Positions 51,857-61,150 of a stretch of 64,000 nt of DNA are shown here, in pieces. The translations under genes and the position numbers were made by a program. Positions within the stretch are counted from its first letter, which is position 1. The number at the start of each line of letters is the position of its first letter. The stretch is taken from NCBI GenBank assembly GCA_037440405.1, contig JBBIUE010000014.1, positions 10,035 through 74,034 on the forward strand, written 5' to 3'. The notes under the pieces were generated by a model, which saw only the letters and a program-made list of their open reading frames with translations, searched no databases and was not told where the DNA came from. This DNA comes from JANMGV01 sp037440405 (GTDB lineage Bacteria; Planctomycetota; Planctomycetia; Pirellulales; Pirellulaceae).

Positions 51857-54682
51857 ATGCCGAAGAACAGTGGTCGAGTTCCAAGCGGCTCAAATCTCCC
51901 ATCCATGCTTTCCCGACATTTTCAGGGCGATGATCGCTTTGCGACTGGTCCAATTTTGAGATTTGTTCTCGTTTTCGCTTTGTGCTTACAGTCACTCTTG
52001 GTGGTTGGCGGCTGCTCACGATCAAAGTACCGTAGGCAGGCAAACGAGGAATCGTACTACCTTATCGACGAAAAAGTAGCGCACGCGGCGAACGTTCCAG
52101 GGATCCGTCGTATCGAAGTCGATCCTCGATCGAGACTGTTCGACCCGTTCAATCCAGATCGCCCGCCAATGCCCGAGGATGATCCGGCGGCGCATCGGTA
52201 CATGGAGGTCGTCGATAAGAAAAAGCATTATCCGCTTTGGGACGTCAACGGACGGACGAATACGGCGGAGAATCCCGATTGGTGGGCCTACTTGCCTCTC
52301 GACAATCGAGGCGTGTTGGTGCTCGATTCCGACACGGCCGTGCGATTGGCATTGCTTCACTCTCCGAACTACCAAAACCAGTTAGAGACTCTCTACTTGT
52401 CGGCGTTGGACGTGAGCAGCGAACGCTTCTTGTTCGACACTCAATTCTTCGGAGGTTGGGGAGCGGACATCACTGCGGATGGGCCGAATCGTACACCTTC
52501 CGGTAATAGTCGCACCGCCTTCTCGACAGGCCCCAGCAGTGCCGGTCGCCGCCCCCTTTCGATGCAGCGTCGGTTTGCAACAGGATCAGAGCTCATCGTG
52601 GGAATTGCGAATTCCGTAACTTGGCAACTAAGCGGCCCCAACACGCAATCAGCTTCGACGATTCTCGACTTCACATTCGCTCAGCCTCTGCTTCGACGCG
52701 GTGGGCGAGATGTGATTCTCGAACGTTTGACGTTAGCAGAACGTACACTGTTGTACAACGTGCGGGCTTTTGAACGTTACCGGACAGGTTTCTATCTGCA
52801 AGTCACGATTGGCAGGCAGGCGGAACAAGGTCCACAGCGTCGTGGAGGTTTGTTCGGTGGTGCTGGTCTAGAGGGCTTCACCGGACTCGGTGGCGGGTTC
52901 GGACGCGTTGGCGGAACCACCGGCGGAGGTGGCTTTGGCGGCAACCAAGCTGTACCAGGAGCCGGTGGAATTCTGGGGCTTCTCCAAAATCAGATTTCCA
53001 TTCGCAATGCCGAAGAAAACTTAGCCAGAAACCGCGACAACCTGCTGCGGTTTGAAGAGACGCTCCGCGAATTGCAAACAACGGTGCCCCCAAGCCAAGT
53101 GATCATCCCGCAACAACAGCTTCAAGTTACCCAAACACGACAGAACTATATTGCCTCGCAAGCAAACCTATTGCAGCTCAAGCAGCAGTTCGAGCAAACG
53201 CTTGACCAGTTTAAGCAACTGCTGGGATTGCCTCCTTATATCTGTGTGGAACTTCGCGATCCCATGCTCGATTCATTCAATCTGATTAGTTCGGAACTGA
53301 AATCTCGCCGCGACGAAGTGGCGGATATGCGAGAAACGATCGGCCGCAACAACACGAGCTTGATCGAGCTGAGCGTGCAATCTCAAGATGCAACGACAGG
53401 AGAATCGTTCCGCGAGATTGAAATCACCGAGGATGTTCGACGTCAAATCTCAGAGGTATCGAGAAAGACCTTTGGCATCGAGCAAATCATCTCCGAGCTA
53501 TCCGAACGAGATTTGCCTCAGGTCGCTGCCGACCTACGAAAGCTCGATGAATCGATTCCAGGCCGACTTGCTCAGTTAGAACGGCTCCGGCAAGTTTATG
53601 AGGAAGAGAAAGATTACATCTGCACCTTGCTTCCGATCGGTACCGTCGATCCGCAACTTTTTGACAACCGCGAACTGCAGACGCTACCAGCGGACTTGAA
53701 GGCCGACTTCGATCGTTTGGCGCGGAATATCGAGAATTACTCAGCGCGATTGGCATCGCTTCGAGAAGATGTCCAGTCCATTCTCAACGAGAGTGGCACA
53801 CTGACTCCGCGTCAAAAGTTTGAGAGAGTGCGTTCCAAGATCATATTACAGGTCCAGGATCTCCTTGCATCCATGGCCGAAGATGTCTTGGCTTTGCAAG
53901 TGTTGCAAGCCCGCGCCAGAACCGAAAGCGTTCTCCTGCCGGAAGTCGATATTTCCGATCGCGAAGCTGTGGAAATCGCGAGAGCCTACAGGTTGGACTG
54001 GATGAACAATCGGGCTTCGCTGGTTGACTCCTGGCGTGCCATTGAAGTGGTTGCTGACGATTTGGAAAGTTCGTTGGACGTGGTCTTCAGCGGTGACATG
54101 CTTAATCGTAATGATAATCCGCTCAGCTTGAGCAGCTCAACCGGGCGGCTTCGCGCGGGTTTGCAATGGGACTCTCCCATTACTCGATTGCAAGAACGAA
54201 ATCGATATCGCCAAGTGCTCATCGAATACCAACAAGCAAAACGAAATTACTATCAATTTGAAGATAACGTTTGGCTGACCCTGCGAGCTCAACTTCGCAA
54301 CATACGATTGAGCCAGCTCAACTTTGAATTGCAACGATACGCGGTTCGAATTGCAGCTCAGCAGATTCTCATCAACGAAGACATCCGGCAAGTCAACGAG
54401 TCGCTGAATCAAGCCTCCGGTCCAACCGCCGCTCGCGACCAGGTGTCGGCACTCCAGGACTTGTTGAACTCTCAGAATACGTTTCTTGGCGTGTGGGTCT
54501 TCTACGAAGCTTTGCGGCGCAACTTGGACCAAGACCTCGGGACGATTCAACTCGACAGCGAAGGATTGTGGGTCGATCCAGGTCCAATCACCGGGAATCG
54601 CTTCTATACCGGCGAAAACGCAGCCTGGATGCAAGAAACCATACCGACAGCCGAACCGATCAATGTAGGCGAAGTTCCCTAA
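51857..54682 (+). CDS. Long TolC-family outer-membrane efflux lipoprotein
   Basis: A 941-aa protein, about twice the usual TolC length. A basic N terminus leads to a hydrophobic stretch with a lipobox (LLVVGGC), giving a lipoprotein anchored in the outer membrane. The TolC/OEP repeat pattern is visible in two halves (ALLHSPNYQNQLETLYLSAL and ARAYRLDWMNNRASLVDSW), with long helices between. Two insertions are unusual: a Gly-rich tract at about residues 325-375 (GGLFGGAGLEGFTGLGGGF) and a helical region of about 250 residues. No inner-membrane pump or adaptor gene is adjacent. Confidence 0.85.
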   Translation: MPKNSGRVPSGSNLPSMLSRHFQGDDRFATGPILRFVLVFALCLQSLLVVGGCSRSKYRRQANEESYYLIDEKVAHAANVPGIRRIEVDPRSRLFDPFNPDRPPMPEDDPAAHRYMEVVDKKKHYPLWDVNGRTNTAENPDWWAYLPLDNRGVLVLDSDTAVRLALLHSPNYQNQLETLYLSALDVSSERFLFDTQFFGGWGADITADGPNRTPSGNSRTAFSTGPSSAGRRPLSMQRRFATGSELIVGIANSVTWQLSGPNTQSASTILDFTFAQPLLRRGGRDVILERLTLAERTLLYNVRAFERYRTGFYLQVTIGRQAEQGPQRRGGLFGGAGLEGFTGLGGGFGRVGGTTGGGGFGGNQAVPGAGGILGLLQNQISIRNAEENLARNRDNLLRFEETLRELQTTVPPSQVIIPQQQLQVTQTRQNYIASQANLLQLKQQFEQTLDQFKQLLGLPPYICVELRDPMLDSFNLISSELKSRRDEVADMRETIGRNNTSLIELSVQSQDATTGESFREIEITEDVRRQISEVSRKTFGIEQIISELSERDLPQVAADLRKLDESIPGRLAQLERLRQVYEEEKDYICTLLPIGTVDPQLFDNRELQTLPADLKADFDRLARNIENYSARLASLREDVQSILNESGTLTPRQKFERVRSKIILQVQDLLASMAEDVLALQVLQARARTESVLLPEVDISDREAVEIARAYRLDWMNNRASLVDSWRAIEVVADDLESSLDVVFSGDMLNRNDNPLSLSSSTGRLRAGLQWDSPITRLQERNRYRQVLIEYQQAKRNYYQFEDNVWLTLRAQLRNIRLSQLNFELQRYAVRIAAQQILINEDIRQVNESLNQASGPTAARDQVSALQDLLNSQNTFLGVWVFYEALRRNLDQDLGTIQLDSEGLWVDPGPITGNRFYTGENAAWMQETIPTAEPINVGEVP

Positions 54683-54972
54683 TGGAAAGCAACCTGTGAA
54701 CCCTTACGATTCTCAATATTGAATGCTGGGTTCCGAAGGGTGGCCCCTGAATTTAGGATTCAAGAATACCGAAGAGCATCAGAGGTCCCGATGGCAAAAG
54801 ACTCACTGGGAGTCGGATTTCCAAATAGGATCACTGCCGTCTACTTTGATGGCAGAGCGATTTCAGCGGGTCCGACTTCAGCCTCTGAGGTCCTCGCGTT
54901 GGAATGGCGGCCAGAACAAGAATTGGCCATCCTTCCTCAAACCGTGCTCCATCTTCGGACAGTGAACGCATA
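54683..54972. other. Gap between TolC-like and ECF sigma genes
   Basis: 290 bp between convergent 3' ends. Open frames of 80-121 codons here lack a family signature or ribosome site. No clear terminator seen. Confidence 0.4.
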
Positions 54973-55701
54973 TCAAACTTGTCTCTGCATCGCCCGTAGG
55001 AGATCGGAGATTTCGGACTCAACCTCATTCGGATCATCGACTGTGGAAGCGACGAGGTTGCGAAGGGTTTCGCCAAATCGGTGACGAAGTCGGTGCAGAG
55101 CGACCCGTACAGCGTTCGTCGTCATCGAAAGCTGGTTTGCAAGTTGCTGGCAAGCGGTTGCGTCCACTGTGGTGGTTAAGTACGGGATAAGTCGTTCGAA
55201 AACTTCCTTGCGTCGTTCTGCCTGGTAGGCATCCGCAACTTGGCGATGCGTTTCGGCAAGGATGGATTTGGCCCAGCTCAAAAGGAACAATTGATCTGCA
55301 TCTGCTTGTTTCGCGGATAGTTCCTTCCATTGCCGCTCGCCAGAATCGCGGTCAATCGAAAAGTGACGGACACCGCCCCCGCGCCGCTTCTGATTGGCAG
55401 ACCTCCGACGATCGATGAGGAATCGCTTCCAGATTGTGAGCAAGTAGGAACGGAATCGACCTTTGGCCGGATCGGCGTTGGCAAGCATGTCACCATGCAC
55501 CCATTCGGAAAGAAAATCCTGCGTTGCGTCTTCTGCGTCTTCGCGCGAGAGTCCCTCTCGGCGGGCGTAAGCATATAGGGGCGTCCAGTATCGATGGACC
55601 ATCTCGGCGATGGCTAAACCATCGTTCGGGGCATCTTTGTCGGCAGCCCGCCAAATCAGCGTCCACTGTGTAGTGGCAAATGGAGACGAATGCTGAGACA
55701 A
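54973..55701 (-). CDS. ECF-type RNA polymerase sigma factor
   Basis: A 242-aa extracytoplasmic-function sigma factor. Region 2 shows the YARREGLSREDAEDATQDFL helix typical of -10 recognition and of the planctomycete ECF group that opens with 'FATTQWTLI'; region 4 has LANQLSMTTNAVRVALHRLRHRF for -35 recognition. No anti-sigma gene is beside it, as is common for this group; control may come from protein phosphorylation or the C-terminal extension. It is divergent from the flippase gene 220 bp away. Confidence 0.92.
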   Translation of the reverse strand: MSQHSSPFATTQWTLIWRAADKDAPNDGLAIAEMVHRYWTPLYAYARREGLSREDAEDATQDFLSEWVHGDMLANADPAKGRFRSYLLTIWKRFLIDRRRSANQKRRGGGVRHFSIDRDSGERQWKELSAKQADADQLFLLSWAKSILAETHRQVADAYQAERRKEVFERLIPYLTTTVDATACQQLANQLSMTTNAVRVALHRLRHRFGETLRNLVASTVDDPNEVESEISDLLRAMQRQV

Positions 55702-55920
55702 GAGTCAGAATCCTTCGTTTCAACCGGTGTGAAGAACGAAACGTTGACGCAACTAGTATATCGTGACTGGGTGATCTAATCTTTCCAAAGGTGAATGCAG
55801 GAACAATCGATTCCTTCAAATAGCGGGACTTCTTCCAATTGGAACTTCAGGACGCACTCTTACCAGCGATGGCCCATACTTCGTTGATGATGCAGCAGAA
55901 TCCAACATCCCGACGCATTC

Positions 55921-57456
55921 ATGTGCCCGACTGAACCAGAGCTTGACACGCAACGCCGTGAGCCGGAGTTCGACTCCCTGGCATCCGGCCTTTCCTATTC
56001 GTTGATCACGAACATAGTTCAACGTGGAATTGGTTTCCTGCGCAACATTGCTCTCTGCTATTTTCTAACCGATCGAGAATTGGGATTTTGGGCGCTGGCA
56101 TCGACTTTCTTTGTGCTGGCCGCGCCATTGTCTGTCCTGGGACTCCCCGGTTGCTTTGGAAAATTTATTGAGTTCTTTCGGGTCCGAGGACAGTTTTCAA
56201 CCTTTGTGAAACAGGCTTCCATCGGCTCGCTTTTTGGAAGCGTGCTCCTGCTACTGCTGCTTGTCATCTTTCATCGTCGGTCGAGCGTCCTTGTCTTCGG
56301 AACGGAACTCTCTGCGTCGACGATGTTTATTGTCGCTGTTGTACTTCTGCTCGTGACCGCGTTCAATTTCGTGACCGAGCTGCTAAGCGGCTTACGGCAA
56401 CCGCGCATCGTGTCAAGAATGCTTTTAGTGAACTCACTCGTTTTCACGGTAGCATCGATCGCGATCTGCTTCATTCGACCATCCTGGGAATCTCTGGTTT
56501 TCGCATTCGGCATTTCAGCCCTTGCAGGCCTGCTTCCCGCTACGACGCTCCGACAAAGACTGCGAGAATATGATGAAACGGAAAATGGATCTTCTGATCC
56601 GCTCGGTATTTGGCGTCGCATCTTTCCATTCGCCATTTCTGTTTGGATGATGAACGCGTTGGCGAATAGCTTTGACGTCGTCGATCGGTACATGATTCTC
56701 AACTTCATTACGGACAGTGCGGTCGCTCATGGGGTGCTGGGGCAACTTCACTCGGCCAAGCTTCTTCCCGCTCTGTTGGTCAGTCTTGCCATGGTGGTCG
56801 GAGGGATGCTCCTTCCGTATCTGTCTGCGGAATGGGAAAAATCGAATCGGGCTCAAGTCAATGCGATGATGGAATTGACTCTCAAGCTTGGCGCATTTTT
56901 TTGTTCCTGTTTTGCTGTGGCGACCGTCGTGACAGCGCCGATCCTTTTCCGTTGGATTTGGGCCGGCCGTTATTCAGTCGGTGAATCGATGCTCTCCTTG
57001 GTGATCGCTTGCAGTAGCTGGGCCTCGCTGACGTTCTTGGTTCAGAACTATCTTTGGTGCATCGAGAAAAGCAAGTGGATCACCGGCAGCATAGCCTTCA
57101 GTTTGGCCGGCAACATTGCCCTGAACGGATGGATGATTCCTCGATGGGGGCTTTTGGGAGCCGTCTTGGCAACGACCATCGCTACTCTTGCTCATTTTGC
57201 GATCATTGTGTGGCTATCCCATCGATCAGGTTGCCGATTTTCGGGTTCGGCAATCTTTCTATCCTTATTGCCGATATGTGTTCTGATTTCTGGCTATTTC
57301 GCGGCGATCATCTTGGCGGGAATCGTCGTGCTTGCCGGCCGGACCAGTTGGTTCTTGACGCAAGATGAGAAAATGGTGATCGAGCGAGGTCTGCAGCCGA
57401 TCTGTCGAAGGCTTGCATGGCGGCAATCATGTTTCGCTTTGACTCCAAGTTGCTAG
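55921..57456 (+). CDS. Oligosaccharide flippase (MOP superfamily)
   Basis: A 511-aa integral membrane protein with about 12-14 helices and the N-terminal pattern of polysaccharide-export flippases (LSYSLITNIVQRGIGFLRNIALCYFL, RELGFWALASTFFVLAAPLS). It would move lipid-linked sugars across the inner membrane. ATG 55921. The PQQ-type gene follows 59 bp later on the same strand, and the glycosyltransferase gene at 48939 is 6 kb away, so no polysaccharide cluster is implied. Confidence 0.85.
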   Translation: MCPTEPELDTQRREPEFDSLASGLSYSLITNIVQRGIGFLRNIALCYFLTDRELGFWALASTFFVLAAPLSVLGLPGCFGKFIEFFRVRGQFSTFVKQASIGSLFGSVLLLLLLVIFHRRSSVLVFGTELSASTMFIVAVVLLLVTAFNFVTELLSGLRQPRIVSRMLLVNSLVFTVASIAICFIRPSWESLVFAFGISALAGLLPATTLRQRLREYDETENGSSDPLGIWRRIFPFAISVWMMNALANSFDVVDRYMILNFITDSAVAHGVLGQLHSAKLLPALLVSLAMVVGGMLLPYLSAEWEKSNRAQVNAMMELTLKLGAFFCSCFAVATVVTAPILFRWIWAGRYSVGESMLSLVIACSSWASLTFLVQNYLWCIEKSKWITGSIAFSLAGNIALNGWMIPRWGLLGAVLATTIATLAHFAIIVWLSHRSGCRFSGSAIFLSLLPICVLISGYFAAIILAGIVVLAGRTSWFLTQDEKMVIERGLQPICRRLAWRQSCFALTPSC

Positions 57457-57515
57457 AATAACGCAAGTTTTTCCTGCGAAGGTCCAGTAGCTTCCAGTCA
57501 ATCGGAGTTGAGTTC

Positions 57516-58811
57516 ATGAGCCGCTTACGCGCATACTTTTCCCTTTCGGGATGGGCAAGTTTGAGTTTTGCTTTCATCGGTTGTCATTTTGCTCTAGGAG
57601 CCGATTGGCCATCGTTCCGAGGTCCGGATCGGAGCAGCCTTTCTCCGGATAAAGGTCTCCTGCAATCTTGGCCTGAAGGTGGCCCCAAATTGATTTGGGA
57701 GGCGAAAGGTGCAGGGCGAGGGTATGCGAGTGTCGCCATCGTTGGTGATCGAATTTTTACTCTCGGCGACGGACTATCGACCTTATCCGACGATGCAGAT
57801 GAGTATTTGACTTGCTTTGATCGCAAAACAGGCAATTTCATTTGGCGAACCAAAACTGGTAAGGCCTGGACGGATGGCCAGGAATCCTGGCGCAGCTCTC
57901 GCGGCACTCCGACGGTGGATGGCGATCGAGTGTACGTGATTACTCCGTTCGGCCGGCTTTATTGCTGTTCGGTCGACGATGGCAGCGTTCGTTGGAACTT
58001 GAATCTGAAAGATGATCTTGGGGGTGTGAAGGGAGACATTTGGGGCTACAGTGAGTCGGTCTTGATTGACGGTGATAAGTTGATTTGCACGCCAGGTGGT
58101 CCGAAGGCAACGGTTGTGGCGCTGAACAAGATGGACGGGAAGCCCATTTGGACTTGTGTCTGGCCGGATAATCGTGGTGCAGGCCACTCCTGCGTCGTGA
58201 TTTCGAACGTACAGGGTCGCAAGGTTTATGTGCAGTCGACTGCGGCAGGGGCGCTGGGGGTCGATCCCGATAGTGGAAAGCTTCTCTGGACATTCCCGAT
58301 CGATCAAACGATCTGCGTCATTCCCACGCCCATTATTAAGGACGATTATGTGTTCTTCGTTTCCGGATATGGACGTGGTGGAGCACTTCTACGCCAAGTC
58401 CCCGGATCCAACGGAGCCGTTGACGTGGAAGTCGTCTTCGATCTGAAGACAGAACTTTCCAACAAACATGGTGGCGTTGTTCGAGTCGGCGACTATATCT
58501 ATGGCGACTCAGACGATAAGGGAATGCCGTACTGTGCCAAGCTGATGGATGGTTCCATACAGTGGAAGGAAAGAGGTTCCGGAAAGAGCTCCGCATCGGT
58601 GACCGCTGCCGATGGTTTGCTGTTCATCCGCTACTCAAACGGCATGATGACGTTGGTCAAAGCCGATCCATCCAAGTTCCAGGAAGTCGGTAAATTCATG
58701 GTTCCGGGGAGTGGCGATCGCCCTAGTTGGGCTCACCCAGTGGTGCTGGATGGCAGATTGTACCTGCGCGAAGGGGACTCCATTTTGTGCTACGATGTCA
58801 AAGGAAACTGA
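57516..58811 (+). CDS. Exported PQQ-like beta-propeller protein
   Basis: A 431-aa exported protein. A signal peptide (WASLSFAFIGCHFALG) precedes ADWPSFRGPD, the usual mature start of planctomycete PQQ-repeat proteins. Several propeller blades with A-x-D-x-x-x-G motifs follow (LTCFDRKTGNFIWRTK, YCCSVDDGSVRWNLN, VVALNKMDGKPIWT). Blade layout is like that of BamB, but PQQ or calcium ligands of true dehydrogenases are not evident, so binding or structure is likelier than catalysis. It follows the flippase and precedes cstA by 33 bp. Confidence 0.88.
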   Translation: MSRLRAYFSLSGWASLSFAFIGCHFALGADWPSFRGPDRSSLSPDKGLLQSWPEGGPKLIWEAKGAGRGYASVAIVGDRIFTLGDGLSTLSDDADEYLTCFDRKTGNFIWRTKTGKAWTDGQESWRSSRGTPTVDGDRVYVITPFGRLYCCSVDDGSVRWNLNLKDDLGGVKGDIWGYSESVLIDGDKLICTPGGPKATVVALNKMDGKPIWTCVWPDNRGAGHSCVVISNVQGRKVYVQSTAAGALGVDPDSGKLLWTFPIDQTICVIPTPIIKDDYVFFVSGYGRGGALLRQVPGSNGAVDVEVVFDLKTELSNKHGGVVRVGDYIYGDSDDKGMPYCAKLMDGSIQWKERGSGKSSASVTAADGLLFIRYSNGMMTLVKADPSKFQEVGKFMVPGSGDRPSWAHPVVLDGRLYLREGDSILCYDVKGN

Positions 58812-58844
58812 CCCTCATCAGTCGCTTGGCGGAGTTTGAAGCGG

Positions 58845-60965
58845 ATGCCTCTCGCCCTAGGAACATCACCGAATTTTGATGTTCATGCACTTCCGATCGT
58901 CATCGGAGTGCTGGCGGTGATGGCGATTTCCTATCGATTCTATAGTGCGTTTCTCGCTGCTCGCGTGGCTGTCTTGGATGAGTTGCGAGAGACGCCGGCG
59001 CACAGGCTGAATGATGGACAAAACTATCATCCGACTCACAAATGGATTTTGTTCGGCCATCACTTCGCGGCGATTTCAGGAGCGGGACCGCTCATCGGCC
59101 CGGTGTTGGCTATCCAATTTGGTTACCTGCCTGGCTTGGTCTGGATTTTGGTCGGAGTCTGCTTGGCAGGCGCTGTCCAAGACATGCTCGTCTTGGCTGC
59201 TTCCGTCCGATTTGATGGTAAATCTTTAGCCGAGATTGCACGCCAGGTTCTCGGCAAGCGCACTGGATTGATCGCAGCATTAGCGATCCTCTTCATCGTT
59301 GTGATCGCGCTCTCCGGGTTGGGAGTCGTCGTTGTCAAGGCACTCGGTGGCGAGAATGTTAAGCTGGCTGCCGACAGCATGATCTCCGTCGAAACTCCGT
59401 TCACCACGCGCGTCGAATCCGAACGAACAATGGTGATCGTCCCGCCCGGTTCTACGATTGAGCATCCGAATGGCAGTCAGTTTACTCGCAGCGAGAGCTT
59501 TCAGCTTGCTGTGCCTAGCGCGAGTGCGTTACCAGGCAATGCGCTGACTTGGAAGCTTCCGGATAACGCGATCGAGACGATCCCAGGTAGCAGTTGGGGC
59601 ACGTTCACAATTGCTTCCACCATTCCCATCGCCTTGATTGTCAGTTGGTATATGTATGTCTTTCGCAAAGGAAAGGTGCTAGAAGCAAGCCTGATCGGCG
59701 CGGCGGGTGTACTGGCGGCAACCGTCATCGGAAGCTGGATTCCTGGCTCTCCTTTGGAACCGTGGTTTTCGCTGTCGCGAGAAAGTACCATCATCGCCAT
59801 CTGTTTGTATGGATTCGTTGCATCGGTGTTGCCGGTGTGGCTATTGTTGTGCCCGCGCGACTACATTTCTAGTTTTCTTAAGATTGGAACCGTCGCCGTC
59901 CTCGTATTGGGGCTGCTCGTCGCCAATCCTCAGATTCACGCACCCGCCATCAATCCGATCTTTGCAGCGGGTGGTGGGCCCTATTTTAGTGGAGCGATCT
60001 TTCCGTTCGTGTTCATCTGCATCATGTGCGGAGCGATCTCCGGATTCCATTCGCTGGTGTCTTCCGGTACGACTCCCAAAATGATTTCCAACGAGCGCGA
60101 TATTCGGATGATCGGTTACGGCGCGATGTTGATCGAAGGCTTAGTTGGGGTGATTGCTCTGTTATCGGCGGCCGCGTTACCTGCCGGAGACTATTGGGCG
60201 ATCAACATCGACGTGGCGCGTTTGCCTGCTTACGCGGAAGCGCTCAAAGAATTGGGGGCAGATACGGATCGTTTGGTCGAACTCGAACATCAGGTCGGTG
60301 GAGAATCGCTGCGCGGTCGACGCGGAGGGGCCGTGACTTTGGCCGTCGGCATGGCCAACGTGATGACCGAAGCCACCGCCCGCATCGTCCCTTCGATCAA
60401 CTTGGATTCGATCATCAAGTACTGGTATCATTTCGCCATCATGTTCGAAGCCTTGTTTATATTGACCACCATCGACACGGGAACGCGAATTGCGCGATTC
60501 CTCTTGCAGGAATTGCTTGGGAAAGCATTCAAACCTTTTGAACGCATGGATTGGATGCCAGGGGTGCTGCTGAGTACCGCTTTCGTGACCATCGCTTGGG
60601 GTATGCTGATATGGACGAACCAGATTGATACGATCTGGCCCATGTTCGGAATCGCCAATCAGCTCTTGGCAGCCATCGCGCTGACGGTCGTCTCTACCGT
60701 CATAGTGGATTTTGGCCGACGGAAGTATTTGTGGGTCACGTGTGTCCCTCTAGCTTTCGTGACGACGACTACCTGTACAGCCGCCTACCGAATGATTGCC
60801 GATCGGTTCGTCCCAGACTGCTTGGCAGCGTGGAAAGCTTCCGAACCGATGCGAGCTACGGTTGCTGCCATCAACGTGCTTGCGATTCTCTTCTTGGTAT
60901 TGTGTTTGGCGCTGATTCTGATGCAAGCTATCCCTCGATGGTTTTCCGAGTCGAAAAAGAGCTGA
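58845..60965 (+). CDS. cstA: Carbon starvation protein CstA, peptide/pyruvate transporter
   Basis: A 706-aa transporter of the CstA family, members of which import pyruvate or peptides. ATG 58845 is chosen over a TTG at 58836. Family motifs RVAVLDELRETPAHRLNDG, GHHFAAISGAGPLIGPVLA and GTRIARFLLQE are intact, with about 16 membrane segments. Between helices, at about residues 165-245, there is a hydrophilic insertion (around VETPFTTRVESERTMVIVPP) that E. coli CstA lacks; it probably faces the periplasm. Convergent with the minus-strand cluster at 61151. Confidence 0.93.
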   Translation: MPLALGTSPNFDVHALPIVIGVLAVMAISYRFYSAFLAARVAVLDELRETPAHRLNDGQNYHPTHKWILFGHHFAAISGAGPLIGPVLAIQFGYLPGLVWILVGVCLAGAVQDMLVLAASVRFDGKSLAEIARQVLGKRTGLIAALAILFIVVIALSGLGVVVVKALGGENVKLAADSMISVETPFTTRVESERTMVIVPPGSTIEHPNGSQFTRSESFQLAVPSASALPGNALTWKLPDNAIETIPGSSWGTFTIASTIPIALIVSWYMYVFRKGKVLEASLIGAAGVLAATVIGSWIPGSPLEPWFSLSRESTIIAICLYGFVASVLPVWLLLCPRDYISSFLKIGTVAVLVLGLLVANPQIHAPAINPIFAAGGGPYFSGAIFPFVFICIMCGAISGFHSLVSSGTTPKMISNERDIRMIGYGAMLIEGLVGVIALLSAAALPAGDYWAINIDVARLPAYAEALKELGADTDRLVELEHQVGGESLRGRRGGAVTLAVGMANVMTEATARIVPSINLDSIIKYWYHFAIMFEALFILTTIDTGTRIARFLLQELLGKAFKPFERMDWMPGVLLSTAFVTIAWGMLIWTNQIDTIWPMFGIANQLLAAIALTVVSTVIVDFGRRKYLWVTCVPLAFVTTTTCTAAYRMIADRFVPDCLAAWKASEPMRATVAAINVLAILFLVLCLALILMQAIPRWFSESKKS

Positions 60966-61064
60966 TCCGTCAGGCATTCACTCCCAAAACCGAGTCCGTA
61001 GTCAATGTGACGAACGGAATCGTTCCCCCTTACGTACAAAGTGCTCCCCTAAGCAAGATGAGTG

Positions 61065-61095
61065 CTCACCGAAATGGTTCTGGTGCAGCGGTGAG
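61065..61095. repeat. Hairpin between cstA and the glutamate-synthase-like gene
   Basis: CTCACCG (61065-61071) pairs with CGGTGAG (61089-61095) around a 17-nt loop, between two converging 3' ends. No T-run on either strand, so termination is uncertain. Confidence 0.35.
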
Positions 61096-61150
61096 ATCAA
61101 TGGCCGCAGTCATGCTCGTAAACAATCCAAGAACTAATTCGGCAACTTTG

